A stretch of DNA of 64,000 nt. Origin: Camellia lanceoleosa. Taxonomy: Eukaryota; Streptophyta; Magnoliopsida; Ericales; Theaceae. The notes under the pieces were generated by a model. That model was given only the letters and a program-made list of their open reading frames with translations. It was not told the origin of the DNA and ran no database searches. A program made the position numbers and the translations under genes. Where the stretch lies: the NCBI GenBank assembly GCA_025200525.1, contig CM045758.1, positions 59,553,649 to 59,617,648 of the forward strand, read 5' to 3'. Below are positions 12,255 to 26,207 of this stretch, one piece after another (the stretch's first letter is position 1; each line of letters opens with the position of its first letter).

Positions 12255-15200
12255 TGAAGTGATTCTTGATTACCTAATGGAAAAAAGTAAGGGAAGAAAG
12301 AAGTGGCATGTTATGATACAAATGGAAAGAAAGTGAACATCAGAATGTGGTGTAATGTACTTGGTATAAAATAGAATCTCTATGATGAGCTTTGAAAGCT
12401 TTTAATCTATTGACAATTTATTTGAAAAAAATATTTATTATTTAAGTTACTTCACCTGGTTAGTTTGATTAGAAGATCACTTGTAATGTTGAGCTCAAAT
12501 TTGGTGGTAAAAGGATTGTTTCTGGTGGCTGCAGAGTAACATTTTTATATATACATATATTGTTGTATTAATATTCATATCAATGTATACATACACATAT
12601 TTAAAACGTGCACACACCTTGTCCTATCTTTGGCCAAAATTTTGTTGTTACTTGTAAAATTGTGATTAGCATGTCAGTTTAATATGAATAAAAGACATCA
12701 TCATTTCTGTTGGAAGTTGTCAAGCAATAATCTAATGCTTAAATGAACGCCCCAGGTGAATGAATCTGAAATCCCTTTGTTGCATGAATTCAATGGTGTT
12801 CTGAAGGAAAATTGCAATTCAATTGAGGTAAACATATTCTCTCATGAATTTTTTTTTGTTCACTGTGTCATGCTTTCTTTTTTTTTTTTTTTTTCCTTTT
12901 TCCAAATATCAATGTTTGTGTGGTACTCAACTAGTTTTGTTTTGTTTTTAAATATATATGTACTATTAGGAGGAGCGGCGATTGCTATATGTGGCAATGA
13001 CTCGTGCTCGGAAAAAACTTTTCATTCTTTATGTTATTATGGACTCAAATTGGCAGGTTGTATAACAATTCTGTTTTACTTTTTGGTTCTTATTCTTTTT
13101 CTGAACATCAGTGTGATTCATTCCAGATGCTTCAGCCATCACGGTTTTTAAAAGAAATTCCCGATCATCTTCGAGAGATCCAGGTGTGTTTTACTGTGCA
13201 ATCATTGTTTGTCAATTTTGAAGGTATCTAGGAGATGAAGAATCATGTTTTATTGCTTAGTGGCTTGCTTGGGATGCTTGCTGTTTATTTTATTATTCTT
13301 AAGTTAATTTATAATTGCAATATGTTTTTCAGCGATATCTTCTTGGGTTTAAGATAACTCACGTAAGAAGTGGATCACAATATTTAGTTGTATGGTCAAA
13401 AGAAGAAATTAAGCACAACCAAAATGTCAAAGTGGAGGAATTTGAATTCTAACCATGAATATAAGTTTCAAAACAAGAAAAAAAGAAAAGAAAAGAAACG
13501 ATTCCACTGTAATTGTATTACCAAAGTCATTCTTGTAACTTGAAAGCAGTGCTAAAATGAGAATTACTACACATTTTCACAATTCAAAATGAATTTTCTT
13601 TTTTTCTTTTTTGTATATAAACTTCAATATAATTGGCTATCAAGGAAAAAAAATATTTGAAACTAAAAGATGAGTTGATGATCAGATGTTTGGACGGCAA
13701 AAGTATGAGTGGGTTGGTTCATTGGATGACCTATAACTTTTCAAGGTGTCAATGGAAAAAGTTTCCATAGGCTTGGAAGTTGGAAGTTGATACGAAAAGT
13801 TTTACTCCTTTTTTTCTTGGTTTTCTTTTTTCAAGTTAGGAAAGGATGAATAATAGGAGAGAAAGAGAACCCAAGGGGGTGTGGCAATTTGGTAAGGCCT
13901 TGAGGCATAATCCTTGAGGTCCCAAGTTCCACTCTTCCTAGGGCCAGCCACCTGGGCAACAACACATATGGTTGGTAGGACGAACTTTCCAGGCTTGGGC
14001 AAATCGTATCCAGTGTCAGGAGTGTGGGTTCGAATCCTCGCCTATGTGCAAGTCCGCGACTTATCATTATATAGTTGAGTGGCCCTGCTATGTAGCACCA
14101 TCTAAGAGTGGCCTCTGGGGCCTTGGCTCCTTAGGGTTTAGCCCCATAGGGCACCCCTCTGTGGTTAGGCCTTTTAATAATAGGAGAGAGAGAATTCATA
14201 AAGGACAACTAGTAGAAGACCAATTCAAGTTTGCATGATTATTTGTTTGGAATTTATCCATTTGGATTTTAGATTGTGAAAAAGAATGGTGTGTTATGGT
14301 TGATTTAGATTGATAGGGATGTTTGTCCCTTATTGCATGTTGTTTCTGAAAGCACCACATGCACATGCCATTACTGTTGAAACTCATTTGGCAATCATCT
14401 TTTACTTCTAACCTGTATTTACCATTCAAAAGTGTGGGTTCAATTTCTTTTCATGCTGGTTTATGTTTTAATACTTCCTGAGGCTAGCTAAATCTGTTGT
14501 TGCTGCTGTTTTTTCTTTTTCCTTTCTGGATTTGAAGTCTGAGCTGAATTCAAAAGATCTACAAAACAAGGACCAACAAATTCAAACTGGAACTGCTGAA
14601 ATTCCTGCTGGTCTATCAAGAGAAACGGAATCTTCTGACGTAGATATAGTGCTGAAGGATACTGTCAAGATTCCAGTCCATGAAGGTTCCAAAGAGTCAA
14701 TGGAATCAATGGAGGCATGCTACGGGAATAGTTTTTTGAAAAGGTCTTTCTCCAAGTAGTGGGATTGTCAGATTAATATGTCAATATAAACCATTTCATA
14801 TTGATCAAGATTGCTTTTCTTAGACTAACATCTGCTTGATTTATCTATGCCGGTTCACAGATTCATTGTAGAGGACCGAGCAGTTGTTTCCCATTTATTC
14901 CATCAATGGGCCAAGAAGCCAGCATTTCAAGACCCAAAGAGGTTACTTGACAAGGTGAATCCTTTATTACATCCCTTTTTTTCAAATTTCTGGAAAGCAT
15001 TGTTTATTTTTTTTACTCTTATTTTGCCTAACTATTTATGTAATTTCTTCTTTTGATTCCCTTTAAATCCATGCAGGAGTTTTCTGTATATGTGAATGTA
15101 ATCTTTGGTTTTCAGTCTTTTGTTCAGTTTGACTTCTTCCTTATTTCCTTGTTACTGTTTCTTCTTCCTGAACCATGGTACTTGAATTCAACCAATTCAT

Positions 15201-18200
15201 GCAGTCTGATAGCCAAGCATATGGTCTGAAATATACCAATGTTTTTTATTGAAATTGGCATGCAAACTCTTCTGCATCAGCTACTCTTTTGTTTATGCCT
15301 GGCTTGCAGAACTTGATGAATTTACATCATCAAAATTGCATTCCCTAAAATGTAGTTCTGTGAGTTGAATGGTGAAGGGCCTGACCTTGGCCACAGCTAT
15401 GAAATTTTAAATTTGTTTAAGAAAAGAGTATGCCCATGAGTTTGGCTGCAGCGATGAACTTACAGGTTGTTTATGTAAAGTGTATTGCTAGTTTGGCAGT
15501 ACTGCCAAATGGGAAATCTTTGTTGTAGTTGGTACCATTTAAGGTATTACTCCTTGACACTGGTGCAACTTAGTGCCGTTTGGTGGTAGACTCGTATAAA
15601 AGAATGCCTTTATTAGTAACATTTCATTTACTGTGATGTGTACCTAAAAAATAATGTCCACTCTTTGTTAGGTCTTTGCTCACCTGCCCTGGCCACACCA
15701 GTTATCCAATTGTCTTTTGTTATTACTCGATGGATTTCCTCGTTTTTCTTTCTGGCTTCCTTTGTTAAGTACTGATGTAGTCTCTTTGGTACCAAGCAGC
15801 AATGCTTGTTCATATTGTTGCTGATAATCGTGGCATATCTACAGGAGATATTTTTTTAACTTTACTGCCCTCTTGCTAGTGTTGCTATGCGGTTGGATGG
15901 CTGGATTCTCTATCAATGCTGTCTTTCAATTCAACAGATCATCTATCAATGTTTTATCAGTAGTAACAACAGCTTGTTGCGTATGCATTCCACTTCTACC
16001 TGTTAAAATTTTTTATGAGGTGTTAATAGCAGTTCTGTCTCAAAACTTTTGAGACATTTTTTCCACACCAAGAATTGGTCTTGGGCTTTTTTCCAGTGAA
16101 CTCATCGTTTCCATGCTTTTATATTCCCGTGTACATTTGACAGCTTTTCTTTTCCTGATTGACCTTGCATTTTATGTTTGTCTCTGGTGTATTTACAGGT
16201 TGGCTTCGCAATTGATGAACGCTTGAGAGTCAAGAAAAGCACACACAAGGTTGTTTTGACTTTATTTTTTTTCATCTTATCAGCAACTATTTCTCTCTTG
16301 CTTTCTGCTTTTTTAATTCATATCATTCTTGCGGTCATAGCCTGCCATTCTGTTTAAGCTTTCCAGCCAGCTATTTTTGCTGTGAACCCTCTTGATTTAC
16401 CTGTGAAACTAATATTAGTCTCACATTACCTGCTCATGAACACATGCGGCTAGGACTTGTTTGATACATGTCTCCTAAAAGCTCAAAATTGTCATGACCC
16501 TTCCAAGTATAAATCCTGAAAAAGATAATTCCACAGATTCTGGTTTTTCGACATATGGATTCTAAGGATAACCCCTAAACGAAAGCTCTACAGAAACCAG
16601 GGATGAAAAAGGAATCTTTGGGCAGTCAAGAGATGTGATAGTTATACAGGAAAGATATGTAAAAAAAATCTCAGATTTAACCATGTATTCTGGATGGCTT
16701 AACAATAGTTTACTGAGGGTTTAAACTTTGAAAAATTGGACAGTTAGTCAAACAGAACTCAAGGTTCTCAGCCAATAAAATCAATTAACACTAGTGTCTG
16801 CTATAGTTCCTGAAGTTTCTATGATGAATTATTCTACAAACATGCAGGCACATGCCAAGACACATGTAATTATGTTCATGTATGCATATTCAGTTTCATA
16901 GTATCAGCAAAATGACTCTTGCATGACATGCCAGGATGTTATGCGTGAACTAAAGTCCTGCTTAAAGTGTGATGAGGCATTTCAATATGCACAATATGTG
17001 AGTTCTCTTCTCGTCTAAAAAATATTAGTTGAAGCATATCATAGCTTTTGTTCAAAAATATACAATTATTGTTGTTAGTTGTTTAATTTATTTATTATTG
17101 TTATTATTGACATAGGTTCTGAGGTGGGAACAAATACCTGCTGATAAGCGTGCTCATTTGATGAGGGAGAAACAGGTAAGTTTTTCAGCTCATAATCCAC
17201 TATCTCTGAGGCATACGGCGTGTGAAAGTGCAAGATAGATTCACTAAGATTACTAAGATTGAAAACTTGAAATTATGTATCACAAAATGGTTTCTTAAAA
17301 TATAAGATGGATTCACTATTTTTGGTGTCTTGAAGGTTTTTTTAGCCTGTTTGAGGTTCTAATTAATCTGTGTCAAGCATATCCTTGATTAATGACAAAG
17401 AGCTCTAAACTCTTCGGTGTTTATGTAATTCTCCACATTCTTAGCAGTAATTTTTCAGACATTAAACTTGTCAATTTAAATAATATCAGACATTTCCATA
17501 TTGATCCATGATAGAACACACAATTAATGAGTTCTTCAAATTACACTATCTATGCTCATGCACACATGCAGTCAAACTCAGACGAGAACATTTGTTGTAC
17601 CCATTTTGTCATATGTTTTCTTTATGTGTCTGTAATCTCTTTCAGTAATATTGTATAATTGTTCATTACTGTTGAAAAACAAAGGGATTGCAAGCGTTAC
17701 GCCTCAGGTCATAAGCTTTTGCCTGGCATACTATAAAGAAATGGTTGTTTATCTCTTGCATATTAGTATAAAGATTACTTTTTCTGCCCTCGTCGATAAT
17801 TTGAAGCGTTATTTATTTATTTATTTATTTTTACCTTCTAGGAACATTTTCAGAAACTAAGGATTGAGAATGCAATGGGTTCATCTGCCCCCACCTCTAA
17901 ACAGGTGACATCTATTCTCTACTAAATAACTTATGTCTGGTATTAGCTTCCTTTCATGGCAAATACAAAATACATATGACAATAGCCTATAAAAGTAAAT
18001 CTTCTTTTTTTTGTCCTTACAAGTTTATGTAATAAACTTTTCATAAACATGGCATATAATTTCTTGATTTCTATGTTATGTTTCTGTTTCCTTGTGTTGA
18101 ATATTTTAAACAGCATAACAAGAAATTACATACTGATGCATAGTTTATGTTTTCATTAGCCGAAAACTAATATAGGTCTTAAATATATTTTTCCTCACCA

Positions 18201-19698
18201 AGACTGTACAAAGCTACAAACAGAATATTTATACAAATGACATGGCTCACAGTGGTAGTGTCATTTGAAAATAAATGACCCATCAATGTTCTCATAATTT
18301 CAAAATTCTACCACCACATTGTTACATTGTCTTGGGTAGAACTCACCCTCAAAGCTAGTTGTTAAGGTGAGGGTGCCCTCACCCTTTAGTACTCAGGCTA
18401 TGTGGGACTTCGCTTCACACCCTCTCTCACACCCAACATGCTCACTTGGCAGCACTTGCGGCGTGCAAGCTAGGGACATGCATCCTACCCATCCCTGAGT
18501 ACTTTGACTTTGATACCATGTTGCACGGTCTTGGGTAGAACTCACTTAGGGCCGGCCCTGGGCATAGGCTCACCAGGCCATGACCTAGAGCCCCTCAAAA
18601 TAGACCTAAAAAAGGAGCCTCTCCTATTATAGTTTAGTGTAATATATTAGATATGTTTTAAGTTTAAAAAATTTTTGAAAAGGCCCAAATTAACTTAAAA
18701 TAAATTGACCCATTAAAAAATTGAAAGGTCCATTCAAAATTAAAAGGGCCAAAAAAAAAAAAAAAAAAGGCTCCCTCCTATTATAGTTTATTATAATATA
18801 TTAGGTATGTTTTAAGTCCAAAAAAAAATTAAAGGCCCAAATTAATTTAAAATAAATTGATCCATTAAAAAATTGAAAGACCCATTCAAAATTGACACAA
18901 ATCTTTTGTTTTTTACCTTCAAAATTTTTTTTCATTCAATGAAAAAGATAATGTGAAGGGCTCCAAAAATTTATTAGTTGATTATTGGCTTTGGGCTCCG
19001 AAAATCTCAGGGCCGAGCATAGGCTCACCCCAAAAGTTTGCTCTTAAGGTGAGGGTACCCCCACACTTACATGCTTAATATTACTTTAGTACTCAAGTAA
19101 TATGAGACTTCACTTTACACACATCATTCTAAGTGAGATTTCTATATAAAAATCTGTTTTAATGTTCTTTTCCCCCAAGTCCACCACCTCCTCAATTTCA
19201 AGGTCCTTTACATGTCCATGAAGTTATAAAAAAAAAAAACTCCATTTTTACTTTTTATCATTTTTGTTCATTCTAACCTTATGTTTAGGAGTTGCCTAGT
19301 TGTTTCAACCGTATTCTTACTTGCAGTGACTTAAAAATGAGTGACATATGAATATAAAAAGATGTTTGGTTACACTGTTGAAAGAGTATAAAATATTTTG
19401 CTTATCCAAAACTTATATCACTTCATGTTGGATTTTTCATCTTTCTTCCTATGGTATATGTTCTCTTGGTCACTAAAAGAGCTTGTAAGCATGGGAAGAC
19501 TGCTGAGGATTCCCCATCCTGTTATTATATTTCATGTCAAGTTTGATCAAAATTGACTTCTATTACTTTGGCCTCGCTTGGGCTATTTTTTTTCTTCATG
19601 GATGCCAGATTGCTTACTTACAGAGCTTGGGATGCACGGTGGTCCCTTCATCACGTCTCCATGCGTCTCGTTTGATTGAGGAATACAAATCATTGTAG
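10808..19698 (+). CDS. SRS2-like: SRS2-like UvrD/REP ATP-dependent DNA helicase, C-terminal part (12 exons)
   Basis: Exons: 10808-11017, 11150-11188, 12756-12827, 12970-13056, 13127-13183, 14538-14743, 14861-14954, 16199-16249, 16935-16997, 17116-17175, 17842-17904, 19609-19698 (stop TAG 19696-19698). All junctions are GT-AG and phases agree; the 363 residues shown are the C-terminal portion. Motif V spans the first junction (TIHQ then SKGLEW). Motif VI is [17 protein letters not shown] in exon 4. These are hallmarks of superfamily 1A 3'-5' helicases, and the C-terminal tail (IAYLQSLGC near the end, EEYKSL last) resembles the plant SRS2-like protein of the Arabidopsis At4g25120 type. The ATP-binding motifs (Walker A and B) must lie upstream of the window, beyond the copia nest. 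SRS2-type helicases are known for removing Rad51 filaments and limiting recombination. The donor after 14743 (GTCTTT) is weak, so that exon border is less sure. Confidence 0.85.
12200..12251. repeat. Compound microsatellite (TA)n(GA)n
   Basis: An alternating TA run passes directly into a long GA run inside a helicase intron. It is simple sequence with no coding potential. Confidence 0.9.
13870..14175 (+). mobile_element. SINE-like insertion in helicase intron
   Basis: A 306-bp GC-richer block in an AT-rich intron is flanked by direct repeats that begin with the same 14 bases, AATAATAGGAGAGA (13849-13862 and 14176-14189), with similarity beyond. Long, imperfect target duplications suit LINE-type integration. 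Near the left end TGGCAATTTGG resembles a pol III A box, and a perfect B box GGTTCGAATCC lies near 14027. The A-to-B distance (about 150 nt) is too large for one tRNA unit, and a weaker B-like GTTCCACTC occurs near 13921, so a dimeric or composite tRNA-derived SINE is possible. There is no poly(A) tail. Confidence 0.6.
14955..16198. other. Helicase intron, no internal feature recognised
   Basis: This is a 1.24-kb T-rich intron between phase-compatible splice sites. No transposon ends, RNA gene or conserved open frame were seen. Confidence 0.6.
18320..19119 (-). mobile_element. TRIM retrotransposon, antisense in helicase intron
   Basis: One LTR spans 18320-18419 (TGTTACATTG to TTCACA). The second starts at 18519 (TGTTGCACGG) and ends TTTACA at 19119. 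They share GTCTTGGGTAGAACTCAC and TTAAGGTGAGGGT blocks. The 5-bp target duplication CACAT is perfect (18315-18319 and 19120-19124). On the minus strand, a primer site resembling TGGTATCAAAGTC (18506-18518) lies next to the right LTR, and a purine tract (complement of CCCTCTCTC after 18419) lies next to the left LTR. The internal part is only about 100 bp and non-coding, which is typical of TRIMs. The right LTR is split by a hAT-like MITE. Confidence 0.82.
18547..19021. mobile_element. hAT-like MITE nested in the TRIM LTR
   Basis: The left end TAGGGCCGGCCCTG and the complement of the right end TATGCTCGGCCCTG agree at 10 of 14 positions. Ends with GGCCGGCCCTG are familiar from Tip100-type hAT elements of plants. 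The flanks (ACTCACT and GCTCACC) are compatible with a decayed 8-bp duplication. The interior is a tandem duplication of about 140-160 bp: the block starting CTCCTATTATAGTTTA at about 18612 recurs at about 18775. Confidence 0.6.
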
Positions 19699-20821
19699 CA
19701 AGAGATGGCTATTTTGATAGTTTTGCCTTCGTCTTCTTTCTTCTTTTGTTTTTTGCCGCAATTTCCAAACTGAGGTTTTATTTATATAAGAATAACTTTT
19801 CGGACAATTTTTTTTTTTTTGGTTGCTGACTTGTTTCAAAATTGTTGTAGACTATTAACAAGTGATGGAATTGGACTTTAAGAAATGTTAATAAGGGCAA
19901 TGTGATTTTTCTAAATGCATGAGATTATGCTATGAATTGGGAGCAAAGTATTAACATCAACAATGAATATATGGATAATAGCATTAAATTTTTTATTATT
20001 ATTTAGTGATCTATTATTCCAATAGGCATGCACTAGTTGATTGAACACAGGGAGCACATAATATATGTTGCAACTTAGGGTTTAGTATAACAACACTACA
20101 TAGTTGTGTAATAACCATTTCAACCATTCAATAGTAGTAACTAATAATCATGTTCCAGTTCAACAATCATATTCCTAATGATATTTATACACCAATGCTA
20201 ATTAGTTTGAGAAGGTTGAAAGGGAAATGAAATTAGTGGAACCAAGAAATTTCCTCTAAACATATTAACATAGTACAATCACCTTCTCCAATAGTTATAT
20301 GTTTTCCACCCCTAGATTCAGAAACACCACATGGTCAATCACTTTCAAGAAAAAATAGAAATAACTTGCGCGCATAGCACCATTAATAATTGACCGAACA
20401 AAGTTGCCATAATGTGGCAAGAGAGTTAGGTCCCAATAAAGATGAGCGTGACAAATTAAAAATTGACACCTTGCCATATCATTGTGGGTTAAATTATGAG
20501 AACTTTTTTAGGACTCACAAACATTTTCGTTAAATGAATTGAGTTAATTGCTCCTTTAAGCAGTTAATCAAAAGTGTATTTGCCACAATATTAAGGACAG
20601 GAAGCACATGAAATTATAATACAAAAACTCTTCGAACATCTTATATTACGAAAAATGAGGTTTCTCCCTTAGTAAAAGGATTACAATTATAGAGCTGATG
20701 CTCGTAACATTATCGAACAATTTGTATATATACAGAAGATGTTAGGACTTGTCATGAATGTGTAGATGCAGCAGAAAATCTCACATAGAATTGAGGGCGA
20801 AGTAAGAAATGATATGCTTTT
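19699..20821. other. Intergenic region between convergent genes
   Basis: AT-rich DNA between the helicase stop codon and the ORANGE stop codon. It should hold both 3' UTRs. No separate gene, RNA or transposon ends were seen. Confidence 0.6.
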
Positions 20822-23800
20822 CTAATCAAATGGGTCAATCCGAGGGTCATGCTCACTTGCCATCGCCATCCCTGTACACAGACAGGTAGGGCACATGACC
20901 TGCAAAATGAAAAGGTGTTGAAATAAAAATTTCAAAAGTCACGGTTTGGATCTCACATGTGTCACTACCAGTTTGTCAAATAACTTCCTGATTCAGCAAC
21001 CAACTTAAATAAATAACAAATTTAAAAATAAAAATAATAAATAAATAAATAAACAGCTCTAGCTTAGTTACTGTCAAAGCAGGTCTAGTGTCTTACTGCA
21101 CGGGAAGAAATTTCACCAATGGGGCTACAAAGGTATAGTTGGACAGGTCAGCTTAGGAAACAAATAAGAATAATTTCAAGCACGTTGAAGTCAGTAATTT
21201 AGCACAATATAAACACAAGGGCTTCAAAGCATTCCAAATTAGATATTTCTTTTTTCTGATGAAATAGCATCTTGTTTTCATAATCTCTTCCCCAAGAATC
21301 TCACATTAGTTCATCAAGCAACCATTTTAACCATGCACATAAGCCATATATTGCTTAGATAGGAAATAGCTCCATGTGACATTCATTAAATAAATACGGA
21401 AACCAAAATCCCAAATGTCTAACCTTTCCAGAACCCGAACAGTTTGAACATCGTTCAGTTTTAGGAGGTGCTAGGTGCTGATCTCCACCATTAACAGTTG
21501 AAACTGGTTCAACAAGGACAAGTGCTCCTGAGCTTGAACAGCGAGCACAAGCAAGATATCCTGCATAAACCAGATGATCAGCATATAAGCACAGCAAGTA
21601 TAAACATCATGACTAGAACAAGCAAAAAGAATAGCTCCCTGGTTTGTAAGATAGATGGGACCAAGAAAACAAGCACGCAGTGGCTTAAATAAATGCAGAG
21701 AAAACTTTTTTGGTGGTCAAGAAGATAGAAGTAGGACAAAAAAAGACAGAAAAGACGAAGGATAATTGGAATTATTCAAGAGAATCCCTTAATTCTATAG
21801 TAAGATCCCAAATTAGGGAATGTAGATCATTTGTAAGACCCCAAAACACAACTTGATCTATATTAATGCTTGTAAACATAACCACAACAGATGTCAAGCA
21901 ATCTCAAACTTGGCAAAATACCCTCGACTCTCAAAACATAGGAAACTGTAAACAAAGGTGACCAGCAGTAAACTAACTCTAGATAAACTAAAATTAAGAA
22001 TATAAACACTACCATGGACACTTTTCTTAGAACTAAAAAGTCTTCTTGCATGTTGTAGGGGCCATACGTTTTGTTTTAGGCTTTCAAAGTGGATACGCAT
22101 ATCTAATCATGCAATAGCTGTCATATTACCGAAGGCAGGTGGTTTTTAGTAACAATTTTCCACAATGAATGTGTTAAAAAAATTCCAGCACGTAAAAGAC
22201 ATGAGTAAATGGACCCAAGCAAGGCAAACATTTAGAATTATTTCTTCCAAGCCCAAATAATATAAACAAAAGCAACTAATTCAAAGACAAGATTTTAATG
22301 TAACAGCAAAATCCTTGAAGATGGGTTTCAGAAGTAGGATTTGTTAAAATGAATACCTGTTCCAAGACAGTACTTGCATCTTTTATGCTCCTGCTGTTTT
22401 ACATTATTTATTTCAACCACCATCAAAGCTGAGATCACTCCAACTGCTCCCCCAGAGAACGATGCCACGATGGGATCAACCTGACTGTGATTAAAACAAA
22501 AATAACTCCTATGTACTAAAAACTAGAAGCAATAGTCTACTCACTAAGCACACAAAACTTTTCCCTCTGCAATTCTGGAACTTCCAGAACCCCATAAAAA
22601 AATTATAAACTCTTTCTTTATCCATGCTTGCAATCTGACTGATATAAGCCTTCTACAAATTCCACAGGCATCATTAAAAACATTCTCAACACAGAATATT
22701 GTGCTGAGAATGACAGAATATATATCTTTCTAGTAGATTGTTTTGACAAATTAACCAAACTGAACAGGTGGTCTGATGGTGTAAGATGCATGGACAGGAA
22801 AACATTCCAAATAATTCATCAGGTACAAGAATTGTGATTCAAATGCAAAAGATTCAGTACTGCTAACATTCTAATATAGAAGGTTACACTCCACATACAA
22901 GCATACCTCAACTGCATTGGCAGATGCACACTCTGAATAAAGTCTGCATATGATGTGCCTCCTAGTCCCAACTTTAGCTCCAGCTGAGATGAACATTTGA
23001 AAGGAGAAACAATGGTTAGAAGGTGGATGGGCTTCATGTGATTCCATTTGGATCTAAAGAATCCGCCAAAGAGCCTTCTTCTAACTAGGAGAGTAAGCAA
23101 GTATCATTGAGAACCAAGATAATGTTAACACGTTTTGATAACATGGTTTCTACAATCTACTAGTATGTAGACGTCCAAAGGCTGAGGAAAATAACCGTTC
23201 AATGCTTTCTACAACATAAAGTGCTTATGTCAGTCCTTGACAAGGTTAAAACTTCATTTTAGGTCTGATATTTGTCCCTGGGTTGTGCCAGGCTGGCTCA
23301 AGACAAGCCCAAATTGGACAAATTTACAAATCCCCGGTCGACGCCAGGATTTTGTTGGGTCCTCAAGGTTTTTTATGTTTTCAATTTCTTCCAAAAAAAA
23401 AGTGTGTTGGGCCAAGCTCCAGATGCCTTAGCCCAACCCTTACTTGAGGGGGTCCAAGACCAACCATAGGGCAGCCTCAAGCCAACCCATGATCCTCAGG
23501 CTTTTTTTTACATCTCTACTTCTTTACACATTTAAGAGGAGAGTTGATGCAAAATAAAAAAAAGGTTGTACTCGGTGTGTGCATACTTATTGCATCATTT
23601 AATGAAGTTTAGGCTCAATTTGAGCCTAATATGTTTCCTATAGGTTGTTCGCTGCTAATGTAACATTGTCTATTTTTTACTGAGTTTATAAATCCAGAGC
23701 ATTCAATAATTTGTAAATTAGTTCAGACAAAGATTGTGGTCAAGCTATATCCTTACAAAAATTATTTAGTACCTTACCTGTAATGCAAATATGATGTGCA

Positions 23801-26171
23801 TACACCAATCAAAGTGTAACAGACCAAGGATAAGGTTAGTTTGTCGGAAAATCAATTTACGACATCACCCCTTTACAATATATAATCAGAAAAGAACATA
23901 AAGTTATCAAAAACTTATATTTTCACCCTGTGTTTGTGTGACTATTTGTGCAACTCTCAAAGTACATATTAAAGCCTGAAAACTCCTAAAAACTGAATCG
24001 AATAAGACATTAAAATGGCAATTCAATGTTTAATAAAAATATATTGAGGAAATCTTACATTTAGATCATGGTACCAGTAAAACTGACTGTGAGGTTGTTA
24101 AATAAACTTACAGTTGTAAGCAATCAAACTCAAGATATCATAAAAACATGAGTACTAAATATTAAAAGAACTGACGAAAGTTAAAGAACTATATCTTAAG
24201 CATGCAAAGGAAATTCTATTAGAAACATAGAAACTTCATCTATGATGATAGAAAAAAACAATCTCGATAATCATTCTCCTAGTAACACTCAGGAAAACCC
24301 TAAGAGGAATGATTCCTAAAGATATCTGGCGAATACGGATCAATTTATGGACAGAGTAAAAAAAGAAAAGACACTTAAAAAACCAATGGAAATTGATTGT
24401 GCTGCTGTAAAAGAACAAAAATATCAATTAGAAAGAAAACACAAATTATCCAAACTAAACAAAGCCTTTGGAGAATTTAGATTTTTGAAGATCCAGACTA
24501 TTCAAAGCCAAGTATACTATATTCTTGCAGCACCTAGGCCTTCATCTACAAAGTTAAGATTACTCACCCTATCTATGTGACTAATATACATATAGGTGTC
24601 CAAATCAAGAAGTGAAATATACTATAGAACTAAACTGATAATAGATAAAAATGAAACAGGAGGTAATGTTCTCAAGTTACTGGGTATTTAAAGCTTGGTT
24701 CTAATAACTAAGTGCAAGAAAACTTACAGTAGGTGCTAGAAGACCACCAAAAATGATAATCCCGCCAATAAGAGAGAAACAAGTCGCATAGTACAGCCTA
24801 AGATTCGCTGAGCTCTGCATGAAATACACTTATTGGTCATTGTATGAAGAATCTCTTCAAGGCAAACAAAGGAACTGATTTTTCATGATTCATAGATAAC
24901 AAAACAGAAAAGAAAAATAAGATAAAGATAGAAAGGGTTGTATGACCAACACAAAATTCACATCGTCCATTGCTGCAAGATAATGGATTTTAAGAATTAC
25001 CAATGGAGGCAAGAATGGAATGAATGAAGGAAAATTTGGAAGTTCATTTTCTTGTTCTTCATTTTGGATTCCAAGTTCAGCATTTTTTATCCTCTGTTGT
25101 ATCCGGAGCCGGCGAACCTACAAAAGTTTTCAACGATACGAGTATTAGCAATACGATGTTTCAACATACAAGATGGAGGTTAAAAATCCAGGCATTTCAT
25201 TTTCATGTTAAATATTGAAAGCATGAATATTAGGATTACAAGTTTACATTACAATATTATTTTTCACATGATAGTATGCTACAACTGGATCAACAACAAT
25301 GCTAACAGTTCTAGTAAGAACATACAGAAGCATGTGTAAGAATTGTAAAGTTCTATGAAAAGACAAACTAAGCATAGAATGTCAGCTCCTCTATTACTTC
25401 ACAGATATACATTTTGCAATCATAGATGCATCCAACACATATCCAAACCTATACCCATGTCAAGTAGCATCCTATACAGGTGTTCCGCACACGTTAATGT
25501 GTCCAAGTTAGATAACATATTCATATCAATGAAGACTACAAACAGTAATGTGATGATTTATTATTTTTTGATTTGTTCCACATGTACCTTTTCCATTTCT
25601 ATTTTCCCCAGGCCCTTGTTTAGTGAGTACAAAATATATGGTTGTAATCTTTTGGTACTATGTGGTTCATGATATTACTAGCTTTTTCTTATATAAAAGT
25701 ACTCTACCAATAACAGTAGAAGTAACAAATGCACCCCATATGGACATTATGTTAACTATCTAATAACCAACAAAAATTATCCAAAATCGATCTTACCTGC
25801 AAAAAGCTTATGAAAACTAAGGCAGTATCATCAAAGACACCAATCAACAGCAAGTTTTACCCTCCGAAACTCACCTCCTCCATATGCAAAAATATTTTGT
25901 TTCGCCGGCTTCGAATATTATCTTGAATTTCTTGCAGTTCCATTTTGGCAAAATCCTGCACTGTTTCAGGTCCTTCAATGATACAAAACCTGCACTCAAA
26001 AACACAAAGATTATCTGCACAATGTAATCGCCTTTTACGCCTTAATTCAAACCGGATTTGTTTATCTAAGCCATATGTCAACAAGCACATCAAGCATGTT
26101 TTAGCCAGAATATGCCGGATATTAAGCAGTAAAATTTTCAGATTATTCAATCAATTTCTGACACTGACCAA

Positions 26172-26207
<36 letters not shown>

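Noticed and set aside
13330..13354. Extra helicase exon after TTTTTCAG at about 13332
   Set aside because: No phase-compatible donor follows, and the reading does not resemble the protein; exon 5 joins exon 6 in phase without it.
15546..15575. LLDTGAT-like protease motif in a helicase intron
   Set aside because: Isolated match with no neighbouring retroelement domains; chance similarity.
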